The notes: a model not told the origin generated them from the sequence alone. Counted from the first letter of the stretch, positions 35,485-44,505 are shown. The stretch: 64,000 nt of DNA from Streptomyces venezuelae (GCF_008642295.1 NZ_CP029190.1:6121501-6185500); one strand, 5' to 3'. Numbers and translations: made by a program.

Positions 35485-36414
35485 GTGAAGCTCGTCTTCG
35501 CAGGCACCCCCGAGGTCGCCGTGCCCGCCCTGGACGCCCTGATCGCTTCCGGGCGGCACGAGGTGGCCGCCGTCGTCACCCGCCCCGACGCACCCGCCGG
35601 CCGCGGCCGGCGCCTGGTCGCCAGCCCCGTCGCCGAGCGCGCCGAGGAAGCCGGCATCGAGGTGCTCAAGCCGCTCCGGCCGAAGGACCCCGAGTTCCAG
35701 GCCCGGCTGCGCGAGATCGCCCCGGACTGCTGCCCGGTCGTCGCCTACGGTGCCCTGCTCCCCAAGAGCGCCCTGGACATCCCGGCCCGCGGCTGGGTCA
35801 ACCTGCACTTCTCGCTGCTGCCCGCCTGGCGCGGCGCGGCCCCCGTCCAGCACGCGATCCTGGCCGGCGACCAGGTGACCGGTGCCTCCACCTTCCAGAT
35901 CGAGGAAGGCCTGGACTCCGGCCCGGTCTTCGGGGTGCTCACCGAGGAAGTCCGGCCCACCGACACCAGCGGCGACCTCCTCACCCGGCTGGCCTTCGCC
36001 GGGGCCGGGCTGCTCGCCGCCACCATGGACGGCATCGAGGACGGCACCCTGCGGGCCGTCCCGCAGTCCCCCGAGGGCCTCTCCCAGGCCCCGAAGATCA
36101 CCGTCGAGATGGCCCGGGTCGACTGGACGGCCCCGGCCCTGCGCGCCGACCGGGTGGTCCGCGGCTGCACCCCGGCGCCCGGCGCATGGACGCTCTTCCG
36201 CGGGGAGCGGCTCAAGCTGATCTCGGTGGGCCTGGTGGCCGACCGGACCGACCTGGCCCCCGGCGAGCTCGGCGTCGCCAAGAACAACGTGTACGTCGGC
36301 ACCGGCTCGCACGCCGTGGAGCTGCTCTGGGTGCAGCCGCAGGGCAAGAAGCCGATGCGCGGCGCCGACTGGGCCCGCGGCGTACGGATCGCCGCCGGCG
36401 AGCGGCTGGCCTGA
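35485..36414 (+). CDS. fmt: Methionyl-tRNA formyltransferase
   Basis: Formylates initiator Met-tRNA. 309 residues. The catalytic Asn-His-Asp set is visible: [17 protein letters not shown] (N and H) and EEGLDSGPV (D). [15 protein letters not shown] is the typical N-terminus, and an OB-like C-terminal tRNA-binding domain follows. GTG start with GAGGTAGG upstream. TAGACT at 35422-35427 could be a -10 box, but no -35 fits it. Confidence 0.97.
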   Translation: MKLVFAGTPEVAVPALDALIASGRHEVAAVVTRPDAPAGRGRRLVASPVAERAEEAGIEVLKPLRPKDPEFQARLREIAPDCCPVVAYGALLPKSALDIPARGWVNLHFSLLPAWRGAAPVQHAILAGDQVTGASTFQIEEGLDSGPVFGVLTEEVRPTDTSGDLLTRLAFAGAGLLAATMDGIEDGTLRAVPQSPEGLSQAPKITVEMARVDWTAPALRADRVVRGCTPAPGAWTLFRGERLKLISVGLVADRTDLAPGELGVAKNNVYVGTGSHAVELLWVQPQGKKPMRGADWARGVRIAAGERLA

Positions 36415-36491
36415 CCCCGCGCACCCCGGCCCGTACGCTGGTCGGACAGCCCCACCGTTTCTCCTCCTCGTACCTCCGGAGCACCTTTCAC

Positions 36492-37928
36492 GTGAGCGAT
36501 CAGCCCCGTCGCCCCGCCAAGCCGCACCGCCGTCCGAAGAAGGACCCCGTCCGGATCCTTGCCTTCGAGGTGCTGCGGGCGGTGGACGAGCGTGACGCGT
36601 ACGCCAACCTCGTGCTGCCGCCGCTGCTGCGCAAGGCCCGCCAGAACGCCGACTTCGAGACGCGGGACGCGGCGCTGGCCACCGAGCTGGTCTACGGGAC
36701 GCTGCGCCGCCAGGGCACCTACGACGCGATCATCTCGGCCTGTATCGACCGGCCGCTACGCGAGGTGGACCCGCCGGTGCTGGACGTGCTGTCGCTCGGC
36801 GCCCACCAGCTCCTCGGCACCCGCATCCCGCCCCACGCGGCCGTCTCGGCCACCGTGGAGCTGGCGCGGGTGGTGCTGGGCGACGGCCGGGCCAAGTTCG
36901 TGAACGCGGTGCTCCGCAAGATCTCCGCGCACGATCTGGACGGCTGGCTGGAGCAGGTGGCCCCGCCGTACGAGGACGACGCCGAGCAGCACCTCGCGGT
37001 GATGCACTCGCACCCGCGCTGGGTGGTCTCCGCGCTGTGGGACGCGCTCGGCGGGGGCCGCGCCGGCATCGAGGACCTGCTGGAGGCCGACAACGAGCGG
37101 CCGGAGGTCACCCTGGTGGCCCGGCCCGGCCGGTCCACCCCGGCCGAGCTGCTCGAGGTGGCCGGCGCGGACTCCGCGCTGCCGGGCCGCTGGTCCCCGT
37201 ACGCCGTACGGCTCGCGGAGGGTGGTGAACCCGGCGCACTGGAACCGGTCCGCGAGGGTCGCGCGGGCGTGCAGGACGAGGGCAGCCAGCTGGTGGCCAT
37301 CGCCCTTGCGAACGCCCCCGTGGAGGGCTCGGACGCGCGCTGGCTGGACGCCTGCGCCGGCCCCGGCGGCAAGGCCGCCCTGCTGGGCGCGCTGGCCGCG
37401 GAGCGGGGCGCCTTCCTGCTGGCCTCGGAGCGGCAGCCGCACCGGGCCCGGCTGGTGGAGCGGGCACTGGCCGGCAATCCCGGTCCGTACCAGGTCATTA
37501 CGGCGGACGGCACCCGGCCGCCGTGGCTGCCGGGCTCCTTCGACCGCGTCCTGGTGGACGTCCCGTGCACCGGCCTGGGTGCGCTGCGGCGCCGCCCGGA
37601 GGCCCGGTGGCGGCGCCGCCCGGAGGACCTGGAGGGCTTCGGGCCGCTCCAGCGGTCGCTGCTGCGCGAGGCGCTGGCGGCCGTCCGGGTCGGCGGCGTG
37701 GTGGGCTACGCGACCTGCTCCCCGCATCTGGCGGAGACCCGGGCCGTGGTGGAGGACGTCCTCAAGGGCCGGGGCGCGGGCGCCGGGCCGGTGTCCGCCG
37801 AGCCGGTCGACGCCCGTCCGCTGCTGCCGGGCGTACCGGCGCTCGGTGACGGCCCGGACATCCAGCTCTGGCCGCACCTGCACGGCACGGACGCCATGTA
37901 CCTGGCCCTGCTGCGCCGCACCGCGTAG
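36492..37928 (+). CDS. rsmB: 16S rRNA (cytosine-967-C5)-methyltransferase
   Basis: 478 residues. An N-terminal NusB-like RNA-binding domain (about 20-150, [20 protein letters not shown]) and a SAM-dependent methyltransferase domain: SAM site [35 protein letters not shown] with the first catalytic cysteine, and [15 protein letters not shown] with the nucleophilic cysteine. GTG start after a GGAG. It follows fmt, the usual order. Confidence 0.95.
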   Translation: MSDQPRRPAKPHRRPKKDPVRILAFEVLRAVDERDAYANLVLPPLLRKARQNADFETRDAALATELVYGTLRRQGTYDAIISACIDRPLREVDPPVLDVLSLGAHQLLGTRIPPHAAVSATVELARVVLGDGRAKFVNAVLRKISAHDLDGWLEQVAPPYEDDAEQHLAVMHSHPRWVVSALWDALGGGRAGIEDLLEADNERPEVTLVARPGRSTPAELLEVAGADSALPGRWSPYAVRLAEGGEPGALEPVREGRAGVQDEGSQLVAIALANAPVEGSDARWLDACAGPGGKAALLGALAAERGAFLLASERQPHRARLVERALAGNPGPYQVITADGTRPPWLPGSFDRVLVDVPCTGLGALRRRPEARWRRRPEDLEGFGPLQRSLLREALAAVRVGGVVGYATCSPHLAETRAVVEDVLKGRGAGAGPVSAEPVDARPLLPGVPALGDGPDIQLWPHLHGTDAMYLALLRRTA

Positions 37929-38049
37929 CGGGTTCCTCCGGAGGGGTGCCGGGCCGGGTACGCGAACGCAACGGCGTAACCGGCCGCCCGGCCGCCGCGG
38001 GGCCCTGCGGGAGATTCGGGGTCGGGACCGGAGGCGGGCGCGGGCATGG

Positions 38050-38055
38050 CAGGCT
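38050..38055 (+). promoter_or_regulatory. -10-like CAGGCT, leaderless arrangement for rpe
   Basis: CAGGCT (NANNNT pattern) ends exactly 6 nt before the rpe ATG at 38062. It is weaker than the other cases, since the first base is C and TGGGG lies between, though too close to the ATG for a Shine-Dalgarno. Confidence 0.3.
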
Positions 38056-38061
38056 TGGGGC

Positions 38062-38748
38062 ATGGCCGTTCAGATCAATCCCAGCATCCTGTCCGCGGAC
38101 TTCTCCCGACTCGCCGACGAGGCGAAGGCGGTGGAGGGGGCCGACTGGCTGCACGTCGACGTCATGGACAACCACTTCGTCCCGAACCTCACGCTCGGGA
38201 TGCCGATCGTGGAGTCCCTCAGCCGCGCCACGGACATCCCGCTGGACCTGCATCTGATGATCGCGGACCCCGACCGCTGGGCCCCGCAGTACGTGGAGGC
38301 CGGTGCCGGGTCCGTCACCTTCCACGCCGAGGCCGCCGGGGCACCGGTCCGGCTGGCGCGGGAGATCCGGGCCAAGGGTGCGCGGGCCTCGATGGCCCTG
38401 AAGCCGGCCACCCCCGTCGAGCAGTACGAGGACATCCTTCCCGAGCTCGACATGCTGCTCATCATGACGGTGGAGCCCGGCTTCGGCGGGCAGCCGTTCC
38501 TGGACGTGATGCTGCCGAAGATCCGCCGGACCCGGGAGCTGATCGCCAAGCACGGGCTGGAGCTCTGGCTGCAGGTGGACGGCGGCGTGTCGGCGTCCAC
38601 CATCGAACGCTGTGCGGAGGCCGGAGCGGATGTGTTCGTCGCCGGCAGCGCGGTCTACGGCGCGGTCGATCCGGCCGCCGCGGTGCGCACCCTGCGCGAG
38701 CAGGCGGGTGCCGCGATCGCCGCGGCTCCCTGGGCGTGTGACCACTGA
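38062..38748 (+). CDS. rpe: Ribulose-phosphate 3-epimerase
   Basis: Interconverts ribulose 5-phosphate and xylulose 5-phosphate in the pentose phosphate pathway. 228 residues, TIM barrel. [17 protein letters not shown], the metal-binding [36 protein letters not shown] and the phosphate-binding DGGVSASTI / AGSAVYG motifs are all present. 133 bp of sequence without a gene separates it from rsmB. Confidence 0.97.
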   Translation: MAVQINPSILSADFSRLADEAKAVEGADWLHVDVMDNHFVPNLTLGMPIVESLSRATDIPLDLHLMIADPDRWAPQYVEAGAGSVTFHAEAAGAPVRLAREIRAKGARASMALKPATPVEQYEDILPELDMLLIMTVEPGFGGQPFLDVMLPKIRRTRELIAKHGLELWLQVDGGVSASTIERCAEAGADVFVAGSAVYGAVDPAAAVRTLREQAGAAIAAAPWACDH

Positions 38749-38863
38749 AACAAGCATTGGTGAACGGCTCGGTGAACGTCGGCCGTCTGCCCTGATCAAC
38801 GGCCGCCGGATCTGACAGGATGAACGGCGAGTCGAGAGTGTGAACAGCAGTGAGGAGAACGCG

Positions 38864-39886
38864 GTGTCTGCAATGTCGGCGGGACGGTCAGCCCTGCGGA
38901 TGGGACCCGCGGAGCTGGTGCAGGCGGCGGCCATGGCCCGCCGCTTCTACCTCGAGGGCAAATCCAAGATCCAGATCGCCGAGGAGTTCGGCGTGAGCCG
39001 CTTCAAGGTGGCCAGGGTCCTGGAGACCGCCCTGGAGCGGGACCTCGTGCGCATCGAGATCCGGGTGCCGGCCGAGCTGGACGCGGAGCGCTCGGACGCC
39101 CTGCGCGCCCGCTACGGGCTGCGGCACGCCGTGGTCGTCGAATCGCCCGCCGAGGTCACGGAGGACGCACCCGACCCGGAGAACCTGGGCGCGGTGGCGG
39201 CGGACCTCCTCGGCGAGCTGGTCAACGAAGGCGATGTGCTGGGCCTGGCCTGGGGCCGCTCGACCATCCACATGGCGGCGGCCCTGCACCGGCTGCCCCA
39301 GTGCACCGTGGTCCAGCTGACCGGGGTGTACGACGCCGGGACCGCGGAGCGCGGGTCGGTGGAGGCGGTGCGCCGGGCCGCCCAGGTGTCGGGCGGGGAC
39401 GCGCACCCGATCTACGCGCCGATGCTGCTGCCCGATCCGGCGACGGCGGCGGCCCTGCGCAGCCAGACCGGGATCGCGCGGGCCTTCGAGTACTTCGACA
39501 AGGTGACGGTGGCCGCGGTGTCCATCGGCTCCTGGGAGCCGGGCATCTCCACCGTGCACGACATGCTCTCCGACGAGGAGCGGGCGCACTACGCCTCGCT
39601 CGGTGTCGCCGCGGAGATGTCTGCGCACCTGTTCGACGCGGAGGGCCGACGGGTCGGCCGGGACCTCGGCGAGCGGTGCATCACCGTCGAGGCGGACCGG
39701 CTGCGGCGGATCCCGGAGGTGGTGGCGATCGCCGGCGGGCTGCGGAAGGCCTCGGCGATCGGGGCGGTCCTCCGGTCCGGTCTGGTGACCAGCCTGGTCA
39801 CGGACACGGCCGCGGCGGACTATCTGCTGACCGAGTCGGAGCCGGGGCTCCGGCCGGCGCTGGACCGGGCGGACCCGGACCAGTAG
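38864..39886 (+). CDS. SorC/DeoR-type sugar-binding transcriptional regulator
   Basis: 340 residues. N-terminal winged helix-turn-helix (ARRFYLEGKSKIQIAEEFG, then VSRFKVARVLETALERDLV) and a C-terminal sugar-phosphate-binding domain (LGLAWGRSTIHMAAAL, VQLTGVYDAG, VVAIAGGLRKASAIGAVLRS). I chose the GTG with AGGAG 6 bp upstream; an in-frame GTG at 38840 adds 8 residues. TGAACG is repeated in the upstream interval (38761 and 38821 regions) and could be an operator. It lies downstream of rpe, and the effector is probably a sugar phosphate, but it cannot be named from the sequence. Confidence 0.88.
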   Translation: MSAMSAGRSALRMGPAELVQAAAMARRFYLEGKSKIQIAEEFGVSRFKVARVLETALERDLVRIEIRVPAELDAERSDALRARYGLRHAVVVESPAEVTEDAPDPENLGAVAADLLGELVNEGDVLGLAWGRSTIHMAAALHRLPQCTVVQLTGVYDAGTAERGSVEAVRRAAQVSGGDAHPIYAPMLLPDPATAAALRSQTGIARAFEYFDKVTVAAVSIGSWEPGISTVHDMLSDEERAHYASLGVAAEMSAHLFDAEGRRVGRDLGERCITVEADRLRRIPEVVAIAGGLRKASAIGAVLRSGLVTSLVTDTAAADYLLTESEPGLRPALDRADPDQ

Positions 39887-39947
39887 GCACGACTGGCTAC
39901 GGCTGGGACGACTGGTACGGCGATTCGCTGTCGAATCGGATATTTGG

Positions 39948-39953
39948 CACTAT
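39948..39953 (+). promoter_or_regulatory. -10-like CACTAT, leaderless arrangement for the RNase gene
   Basis: CACTAT (NANNNT pattern) ends exactly 6 nt before the ATG at 39960, with no Shine-Dalgarno between. Confidence 0.4.
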
Positions 39954-39959
39954 CGGCCC

Positions 39960-40403
39960 ATGATCTTCCGGAGTGTGCCCCGACGGCTGCTGCGCGGGTG
40001 GGGGGCCGTCCTGCTGTGCCTGGTCGTGGCCGCCGGTGCGGCGGCCGGCTGCGCCGGCACCGGGACGGGCACCCCGACGACCGCGCCGAGTGCGTCGGCC
40101 CCCGCGCCGCCCGGCTGGGCCGCGGGGATGCGGACCGTCCGGGCGGACCGGCTGCCGAAGGAGGCCCGGGACACCCTCGTGCTGATCGACCGGGGCGGTC
40201 CCTATCCGTACCGGCAGGACGGGACGGTCTTCGGCAACTTCGAGAAGCTGCTGCCCCGGCAGAAGCGCGGCTACTACCACGAGTTCACGGTGAAGACCCC
40301 GGGGGAGCGGGACCGGGGGGCCCGGCGGCTCGTGACGGGCCAGGGCGGGGAGTTCTACTACACGGACGACCACTACCAGAGCTTCAAGGCGGTTCTGAGA
40401 TGA
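39960..40403 (+). CDS. Secreted guanyl-specific ribonuclease (RNase Sa/barnase family)
   Basis: 147 residues. A Sec-type signal with basic start MIFRSVPRRLLRGW and hydrophobic core (about 14-30) is followed by a Ser/Thr/Pro linker. C31 has only a weak lipobox. The mature domain matches RNase Sa: RGYYHEFTVKTPG with general-base E108, RGARRLVTG with R123, and EFYYTDDHYQSF with the acid H138. It lacks the two cysteines that form the RNase Sa disulfide. Its stop overlaps the start of a barstar gene (ATGA), so toxin and inhibitor are coupled. Confidence 0.9.
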   Translation: MIFRSVPRRLLRGWGAVLLCLVVAAGAAAGCAGTGTGTPTTAPSASAPAPPGWAAGMRTVRADRLPKEARDTLVLIDRGGPYPYRQDGTVFGNFEKLLPRQKRGYYHEFTVKTPGERDRGARRLVTGQGGEFYYTDDHYQSFKAVLR

Positions 40404-40765
40404 CCCTGGACCCGCGGCCGGCCGGCTGGGCGACCCTGCGGCTCGATCTGGACGGCGTACGGAGCAAGGCCGGGCTGATGGATGCCTGTGCGGAGGCGTT
40501 TGCGCTGCCGAGGTGGTTCGGGCGGAACTGGGACGCGCTGGCGGACTGCCTGATCGACCTGTCCTGGCTGCCGGACGTGCCGGGGCGGGTGGTGGTGGTG
40601 AGCTCGTGGCGGGGCTTTGCCAGGGCCCGGCCGGGGGACTGGGAGACGTTGCGGGAGGTGCTGGAGGAGGCGGTGGGGTACTGGCGGGAGGCGGCGGCGC
40701 CGCTGGAGGTGTTGTTGGCTGATGCGCCGGCGGGGCCCGAGCCCGAGCCGGGCCCGGAGGGGTAG
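40400..40765 (+). CDS. Barstar-family ribonuclease inhibitor
   Basis: 121 residues. LPRWFGRNWDALADCLIDLSWLP (the GRNWDALADCL core is the barstar hallmark) lies at about residues 35-58, and acidic residues needed to fill the RNase active site are in the LTEAL-equivalent helix region. No signal peptide, so it should act in the cytoplasm and protect the producer before the RNase is secreted. ATG overlaps the RNase stop by 4 bp. A short acidic proline-rich tail (PEPEPGPEG) ends it. Confidence 0.88.
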   Translation: MTLDPRPAGWATLRLDLDGVRSKAGLMDACAEAFALPRWFGRNWDALADCLIDLSWLPDVPGRVVVVSSWRGFARARPGDWETLREVLEEAVGYWREAAAPLEVLLADAPAGPEPEPGPEG

Positions 40766-40819
40766 GGGGGCGGGGGTCCGCTGCGCGGGGCCGTTCCCCC
40801 ACCCCGCCCCTTCCCGAAA

Positions 40820-40836
40820 CCGGGGCTCCGCCCCGG
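40820..40836. terminator. Bidirectional hairpin barstar / globin
   Basis: CCGGGGC-TCC-GCCCCGG, 7 bp stem and 3-nt loop, in the interval between convergent genes. Confidence 0.55.
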
Positions 40837-40873
40837 GCCCCGCCGCGGGCTCCCGCGTCCCGCGGGGCGGGTG

Positions 40874-41338
40874 TCAGGGCTTGGGGATCCAGGGTGGGGT
40901 CTGGCCCCAGGTCCAGATGGGGATCTTGGCCGCGTCCACCGGGGGCGGGTTCTCGCCCGAGTAGATCAGGGCCATTCGGGTGCCCCACTCGATGTAGTAG
41001 ACGAAGACGGCCCGGAACTCCGGGTCGGTCGGGAGGCCGACCTCGTCCGCCGTGTCCAGGAGGAGGTCCACCCAGCGGCGGCGCTGCCGCTCGGTGATGG
41101 CGCGGCCCAGGTGCTTGGTGGCCATGTGCTGGTGGCCGCCGTGGCGGGCGGTGTAGTCGGCCGGGCCGCCGAAGACCTCGGAGAGCCAGACCGCCACGTG
41201 CTGCGGGTGTTCGGCGTCCATGCCCGCGAAGACCGGCGCCAGGATCTCGTCCTGCAGGGCGTGCCCGTAGAAGGCGTCGGTGAGGCGTTCCATCGCCTCC
41301 GCGCCGCCCATCCACTCGTAGATCGTGGGGGTGCTCAT
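40874..41338 (-). CDS. Truncated haemoglobin, group II-like
   Basis: 154 residues. EWMGGAEAMERLTDAFY is the typical start of 2/2 globins, and the haem pocket region has HVAVWLSEVFGGP, then RHGGHQHMATKHLGRAI with the candidate proximal histidine, and WTWGQTPPW at the end. Such proteins bind O2 or NO, or act in electron transfer. It overlaps the ABM gene upstream by 4 bp, so the two are probably co-translated. Confidence 0.85.
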   Translation of the reverse strand: MSTPTIYEWMGGAEAMERLTDAFYGHALQDEILAPVFAGMDAEHPQHVAVWLSEVFGGPADYTARHGGHQHMATKHLGRAITERQRRRWVDLLLDTADEVGLPTDPEFRAVFVYYIEWGTRMALIYSGENPPPVDAAKIPIWTWGQTPPWIPKP

Positions 41339-41670
41339 GACTGGGACGCGGCCTTTCCGATGCCCACCACATCCGTGGCGAGGTAGTGCTGCATCTCCTC
41401 GATCGCCGTGACGTACGGGCGGATCGCGCTGAAGAAGGCCGGGAAGTGCTCGCCCTTGCGGAAGCCCTGGAGGTGGTCCTCCACCGAGGTCCAGCGGATG
41501 CGCAGGATGTAGCGTTCACGTTCCTCCTGGCAGCGCGTCAGCTCGTAGTCGATGCACTGCGGCGCGGCGGCCAGTGACTCGGCGGCCCGCCGGTAGGCGT
41601 CCTCGAACGCGGCCTGGTCGTCCAACGCGATCCGGTAGCGGATGTACTCGACGGTCGTGGTCGTGGTCAT
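41335..41670 (-). CDS. ABM-fold (antibiotic biosynthesis monooxygenase) protein
   Basis: 111 residues of ferredoxin-like alpha/beta fold: VEYIRYRIALDDQAAFEDAY, CIDYELTRCQEERERYILRI, FFSAIRPYVTAIEEMQHY. Members include small cofactor-free monooxygenases and haem-degrading enzymes. I start at MTTTTTVEYIRY, with GGAAGAGG just upstream. Its stop overlaps the truncated haemoglobin start, suggesting a shared haem- or oxygen-related task (inference). The substrate is unknown. Confidence 0.8.
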   Translation of the reverse strand: MTTTTTVEYIRYRIALDDQAAFEDAYRRAAESLAAAPQCIDYELTRCQEERERYILRIRWTSVEDHLQGFRKGEHFPAFFSAIRPYVTAIEEMQHYLATDVVGIGKAASQS

Positions 41671-41757
41671 GGTTGCCTCTTCCCTGTGATCGGCCCGGCG
41701 GGTGCGCGCCGCCGCGCCCACCCTCGCCGGATCATCGGTTCCCGGGGGCGGGTTCCG

Positions 41758-42288
41758 TCATTCGGATCCGGACTTCTGGGAGTCGGCGTCCGCTACCTCC
41801 GTGTTTGTCGTCTCTGTCACGTCGGGCCCTTGCGCGCGTACCCGCTGGACCCGGTCGAGGGACTCGCGCAGGTCGGCCAGCCAGGATTCGGTGTTGCGGC
41901 CCACCAGGCGGACGCACCAGGCGAGGGCGTCGGCCCGGCTGCGGGCGACCCCGCCCGCCACCAGGAGGTCCAGGACCTGGCGCTCGGACTGGCGGAGCCG
42001 GGTCATCACCGGCACGGCCAGGTGGGTGAAGAGGATGCGCTCGTCACCCACCCGGACGCCCCAGGCGACCTTCCGGCGGTAGAGCTGTTCGGCCTCGCGG
42101 GCCACCTCGATGCGCTGCTCCCGGGTGCGGGTCCGGAAATCCGCCGCCGACTCGTGGGCCGGCGGGCGGCCGATCACGGTGATCTCCTCGCGGTCGACCA
42201 CGACCTCGAGGACCTCCTCGTAGACGTCCACCGGAAGGCGGCCTGCGAACCAGCCGCGGAGCTCTTCCTTCTGTTCGGCTGTAATCAT
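41758..42288 (-). CDS. Conserved protein of unknown function
   Basis: 176 residues, no membrane segment. It begins MITAEQKEELRGWFAGRLP and has a charged beta-rich N-terminal half (VDREEITVIGRPP) followed by helices including a SRADALAWCVRLVGRN segment and a polar, disordered tail. I recognise the sequence only as typical of actinobacterial hypothetical proteins. The 87 bp before the ABM gene contain no clear terminator, so co-transcription is possible. Confidence 0.7.
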   Translation of the reverse strand: MITAEQKEELRGWFAGRLPVDVYEEVLEVVVDREEITVIGRPPAHESAADFRTRTREQRIEVAREAEQLYRRKVAWGVRVGDERILFTHLAVPVMTRLRQSERQVLDLLVAGGVARSRADALAWCVRLVGRNTESWLADLRESLDRVQRVRAQGPDVTETTNTEVADADSQKSGSE

Positions 42289-42347
42289 GTAATCAACGTT
42301 GCATCCGTTGTGGCCTTGATCACAACCCTCCCGGCCGGTGTTCGCTC

Positions 42348-44054
42348 TCAGCCCATCGAGCGGTACCGGTGGATCAGGGAGACCGCCATCGCCCCCTCAC
42401 CGACGCCCGAGGCCACCCGCTTCACCGAGTGGGCGCGGACGTCCCCGGCCGCGAAGACCCCGGGAACGCTGGTCTCCAGCGGGTAGGGGGCCCGCTCCAG
42501 GCTCCACTCGGCCGGGAGCTCGCCGCCGTTGGCGATCAGGTCCGAACCGGTCAGCACGAAGCCGTGGTCGTCCCGCTCCACCACGCCCGCCAGCCAGTCC
42601 GTGTGCGGGCGGGCACCGATGAAGGTGAACATGAAGCGGGCCGGGATCGTGGTGTCCGCGCCGGTCTCGGAATCGTGGAGGGTGATCCGCTCCAGGTGCT
42701 CGCCGCCCTCCAGGGCGGTGACGGTGGTGTGGACCCTGACCTCGATGTTGGGCGTACGGTCGATCTCGTCGATCAGGTAGCGGGACATGCTCGCGTCCAG
42801 GGACTCGGCCCGGACCAGGATGGTCACCCGGGCCGCGTACTTGGCGAAGTGGATCGCGGCCTGCCCGGCGGAGTTCGCGCCGCCGACGATGAACACGTGC
42901 TGGGAGATGCAGGCCGAGCTCTCCGTGGTGGCCGCGCCGTAGTACAGGCCCGCGCCCTCGAACCGGTCCGCGCCCGGCGCCTCCAGGCGGTTGTACGCCA
43001 CCCCGGTGGCCAGCAGCACCGTCTCGGCGGAGATCTCCGTGCCGTCGGCCAGGGTGAGGATCTTCGCCGGGTCGTCACGGATGAGCGAGACCACCTCCAC
43101 GGGGTGCAGGATCTCCGCGCCGAACCGCGAGGCCTGGATGGTGGCCCGCCGGGTCAGGTCCCCGCCGGACAGACCCGAGGGGAAGCCCAGGTAGTTCTCG
43201 ATCAGGCTGGAGGTGCCCGCCTGCCCGCCGGGCGCCCGGGAGTCCAGCATCAGGGTGGAGAGGCCCTCGGAGGCGGCGTACACCCCGGCGGCCAGCCCGG
43301 CCGGGCCGGCCCCGACGATCACGCATTCGTAGTGCGGGCGGGACGCGGTGGTGGACAGCCCCAGTTGTTGGGCGAGTTCCGCGTCGGTGGGTGCGGACAG
43401 CACCGTGCCGTCCGGGAAGCGGACGAGCGGGAGGGACCCGTCCGGGCGGTCGGCGATCACGGTGAGCGCCTCGGGGTCGCGCTCCACGTTGAGGAAGCGG
43501 AACGGCTGGCCGTTGCGGGTGAAGAAGTCCCGGACGGCGTGGGTGCCGGGAGAGACCAGATGGCCGGCCACGATGATGCCGTCGTAGGCCGGCCGGTAGG
43601 TGGCCAGCCAGTCCGAGAGCAGGTCGTCCAGGACCGGGAAGAGCCGCTCGTGCGGCGGATCCCAGGGCTTGAGCAGGTAGTAGTCCAGCCGGACCCGGTT
43701 GATGGCGGTGATCGCCGCGTCCGTCTCCGCATACGCAGTGAGGAGGACCCGGCGGGCGTCCGGGAAGCGGCTCACCGCCTCGAGGAGGAACTCCACGCCC
43801 GTCACGTCCGGCATCCGCTGGTCGACCAGGAACAGCGCCGGGTCGTGGCCGCGTTCGTCGAGCGAGTCCAGGATCTTGAGGGCATCGGCGGCCGAGGAGG
43901 CGCCCAGCACCCGGTACCGGTCGCCGTAGGCGGTGCGCAGGTCGCGGCGGACGGCCCGCAGCACCTGGGGGTCGTCGTCCACCGCCAGGATGACCGGCTT
44001 GCGGCTCTCTGCCCGCGCGGCGGTCTGCGCCGAGCTCTCCGCTGCCGCACTCAT
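42348..44054 (-). CDS. Receiver domain fused to a thioredoxin-reductase-like flavoprotein
   Basis: 568 residues. The N-terminal CheY-like receiver (about 20-140) has acidic residues D26-D28, phospho-acceptor D78 in LFLVDQRMPD and the lysine of YYLLKPW. A middle thioredoxin-like segment (about 155-245, RNGQPFRFLNVERD) follows. The flavoprotein part has FAD site VIVGAGPAGLAAGVYA, NAD(P)H site FIVGGANSAGQAA and second FAD site GVFAAGDVRAHSVKR. The CxxC redox pair of thioredoxin reductase is missing: the region reads GAATTESSAC. A disulfide relay is therefore unlikely, but flavin-NAD(P)H chemistry is possible. Start overlaps the UBP zinc-finger stop by 4 bp. Confidence 0.88.
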   Translation of the reverse strand: MSAAAESSAQTAARAESRKPVILAVDDDPQVLRAVRRDLRTAYGDRYRVLGASSAADALKILDSLDERGHDPALFLVDQRMPDVTGVEFLLEAVSRFPDARRVLLTAYAETDAAITAINRVRLDYYLLKPWDPPHERLFPVLDDLLSDWLATYRPAYDGIIVAGHLVSPGTHAVRDFFTRNGQPFRFLNVERDPEALTVIADRPDGSLPLVRFPDGTVLSAPTDAELAQQLGLSTTASRPHYECVIVGAGPAGLAAGVYAASEGLSTLMLDSRAPGGQAGTSSLIENYLGFPSGLSGGDLTRRATIQASRFGAEILHPVEVVSLIRDDPAKILTLADGTEISAETVLLATGVAYNRLEAPGADRFEGAGLYYGAATTESSACISQHVFIVGGANSAGQAAIHFAKYAARVTILVRAESLDASMSRYLIDEIDRTPNIEVRVHTTVTALEGGEHLERITLHDSETGADTTIPARFMFTFIGARPHTDWLAGVVERDDHGFVLTGSDLIANGGELPAEWSLERAPYPLETSVPGVFAAGDVRAHSVKRVASGVGEGAMAVSLIHRYRSMG

Positions 44055-44317
44055 GCCGCGTCCAGCATCAGCTGGTCGGCGTAGCACCAGGCCCAGTCCT
44101 CGCCCGGCTCGTGGGAGGCGGCGATGGGGTGCCCGGTGAGCCGGAAGTGCCGGGTGGCGTGCCGGTTCCCGGAGGAGTCGCAGCAGCCGACGTGCCCGCA
44201 GCTCAGGCACATCCGCAGGTGCACCCAGCCGTCGCCGAGGGCCAGGCACTCCTCGCAGCCCTCCGTGCCCGCCCGCACCGGACGTATCTGATCGATGTGC
44301 GTGCAGATGGTGTCCAT
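44051..44317 (-). CDS. UBP-type zinc finger protein
   Basis: 88 residues. Cys/His pattern of the ZnF-UBP fold: CTHI at the N-terminus, GCEECLALG, HLRMCLSCGHVGCCDSS, RHATRHF and TGHPIAASHEPG. In eukaryotes this fold binds ubiquitin C-termini; in bacteria its partner is unknown. It is translationally coupled (ATGA) to the receiver-flavoprotein gene, so the two probably function together. First gene of this - strand group, divergent from the large + strand operon. Confidence 0.88.
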   Translation of the reverse strand: MDTICTHIDQIRPVRAGTEGCEECLALGDGWVHLRMCLSCGHVGCCDSSGNRHATRHFRLTGHPIAASHEPGEDWAWCYADQLMLDAA

Positions 44318-44407
44318 CGGCCCCGTCCCCTTCCCGTGAAGCGTCCCCGTGATCCGTCCAGAAGATAAAGGCGGAGATCGGCTCGCGGTTCAACGATTCG
44401 GCCGAAG

Positions 44408-44494
44408 TCAGGAAGTCCGGGAGCGACTTCCTGAACTCGCCCGGCGACTTCCTGAGGTGTCCCCGTGACCTGGCCGTCTACCTCACGAAGTCGC
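44408..44494. promoter_or_regulatory. Operator-like repeat cluster upstream of the accessory operon
   Basis: GACTTCCTGA occurs at 44425-44434 and 44446-44455 (as GCGACTTCCTGA from 44423 and 44444), exactly 21 bp or two helical turns apart. Its perfect reverse complement TCAGGAAGTC is at 44408-44417, and a partial inverted copy GAAGTCGC is at 44487-44494. Such phased direct and inverted copies upstream of a promoter are typical of transcription factor binding. No regulator gene of obvious type is adjacent. Confidence 0.6.
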
Positions 44495-44505
44495 ACACGG
44501 GCGCT

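Noticed and set aside
42348..44054. Genuine thioredoxin reductase
   Set aside because: The CxxC pair is replaced by a serine/alanine-rich stretch and a receiver domain is fused at the N-terminus.
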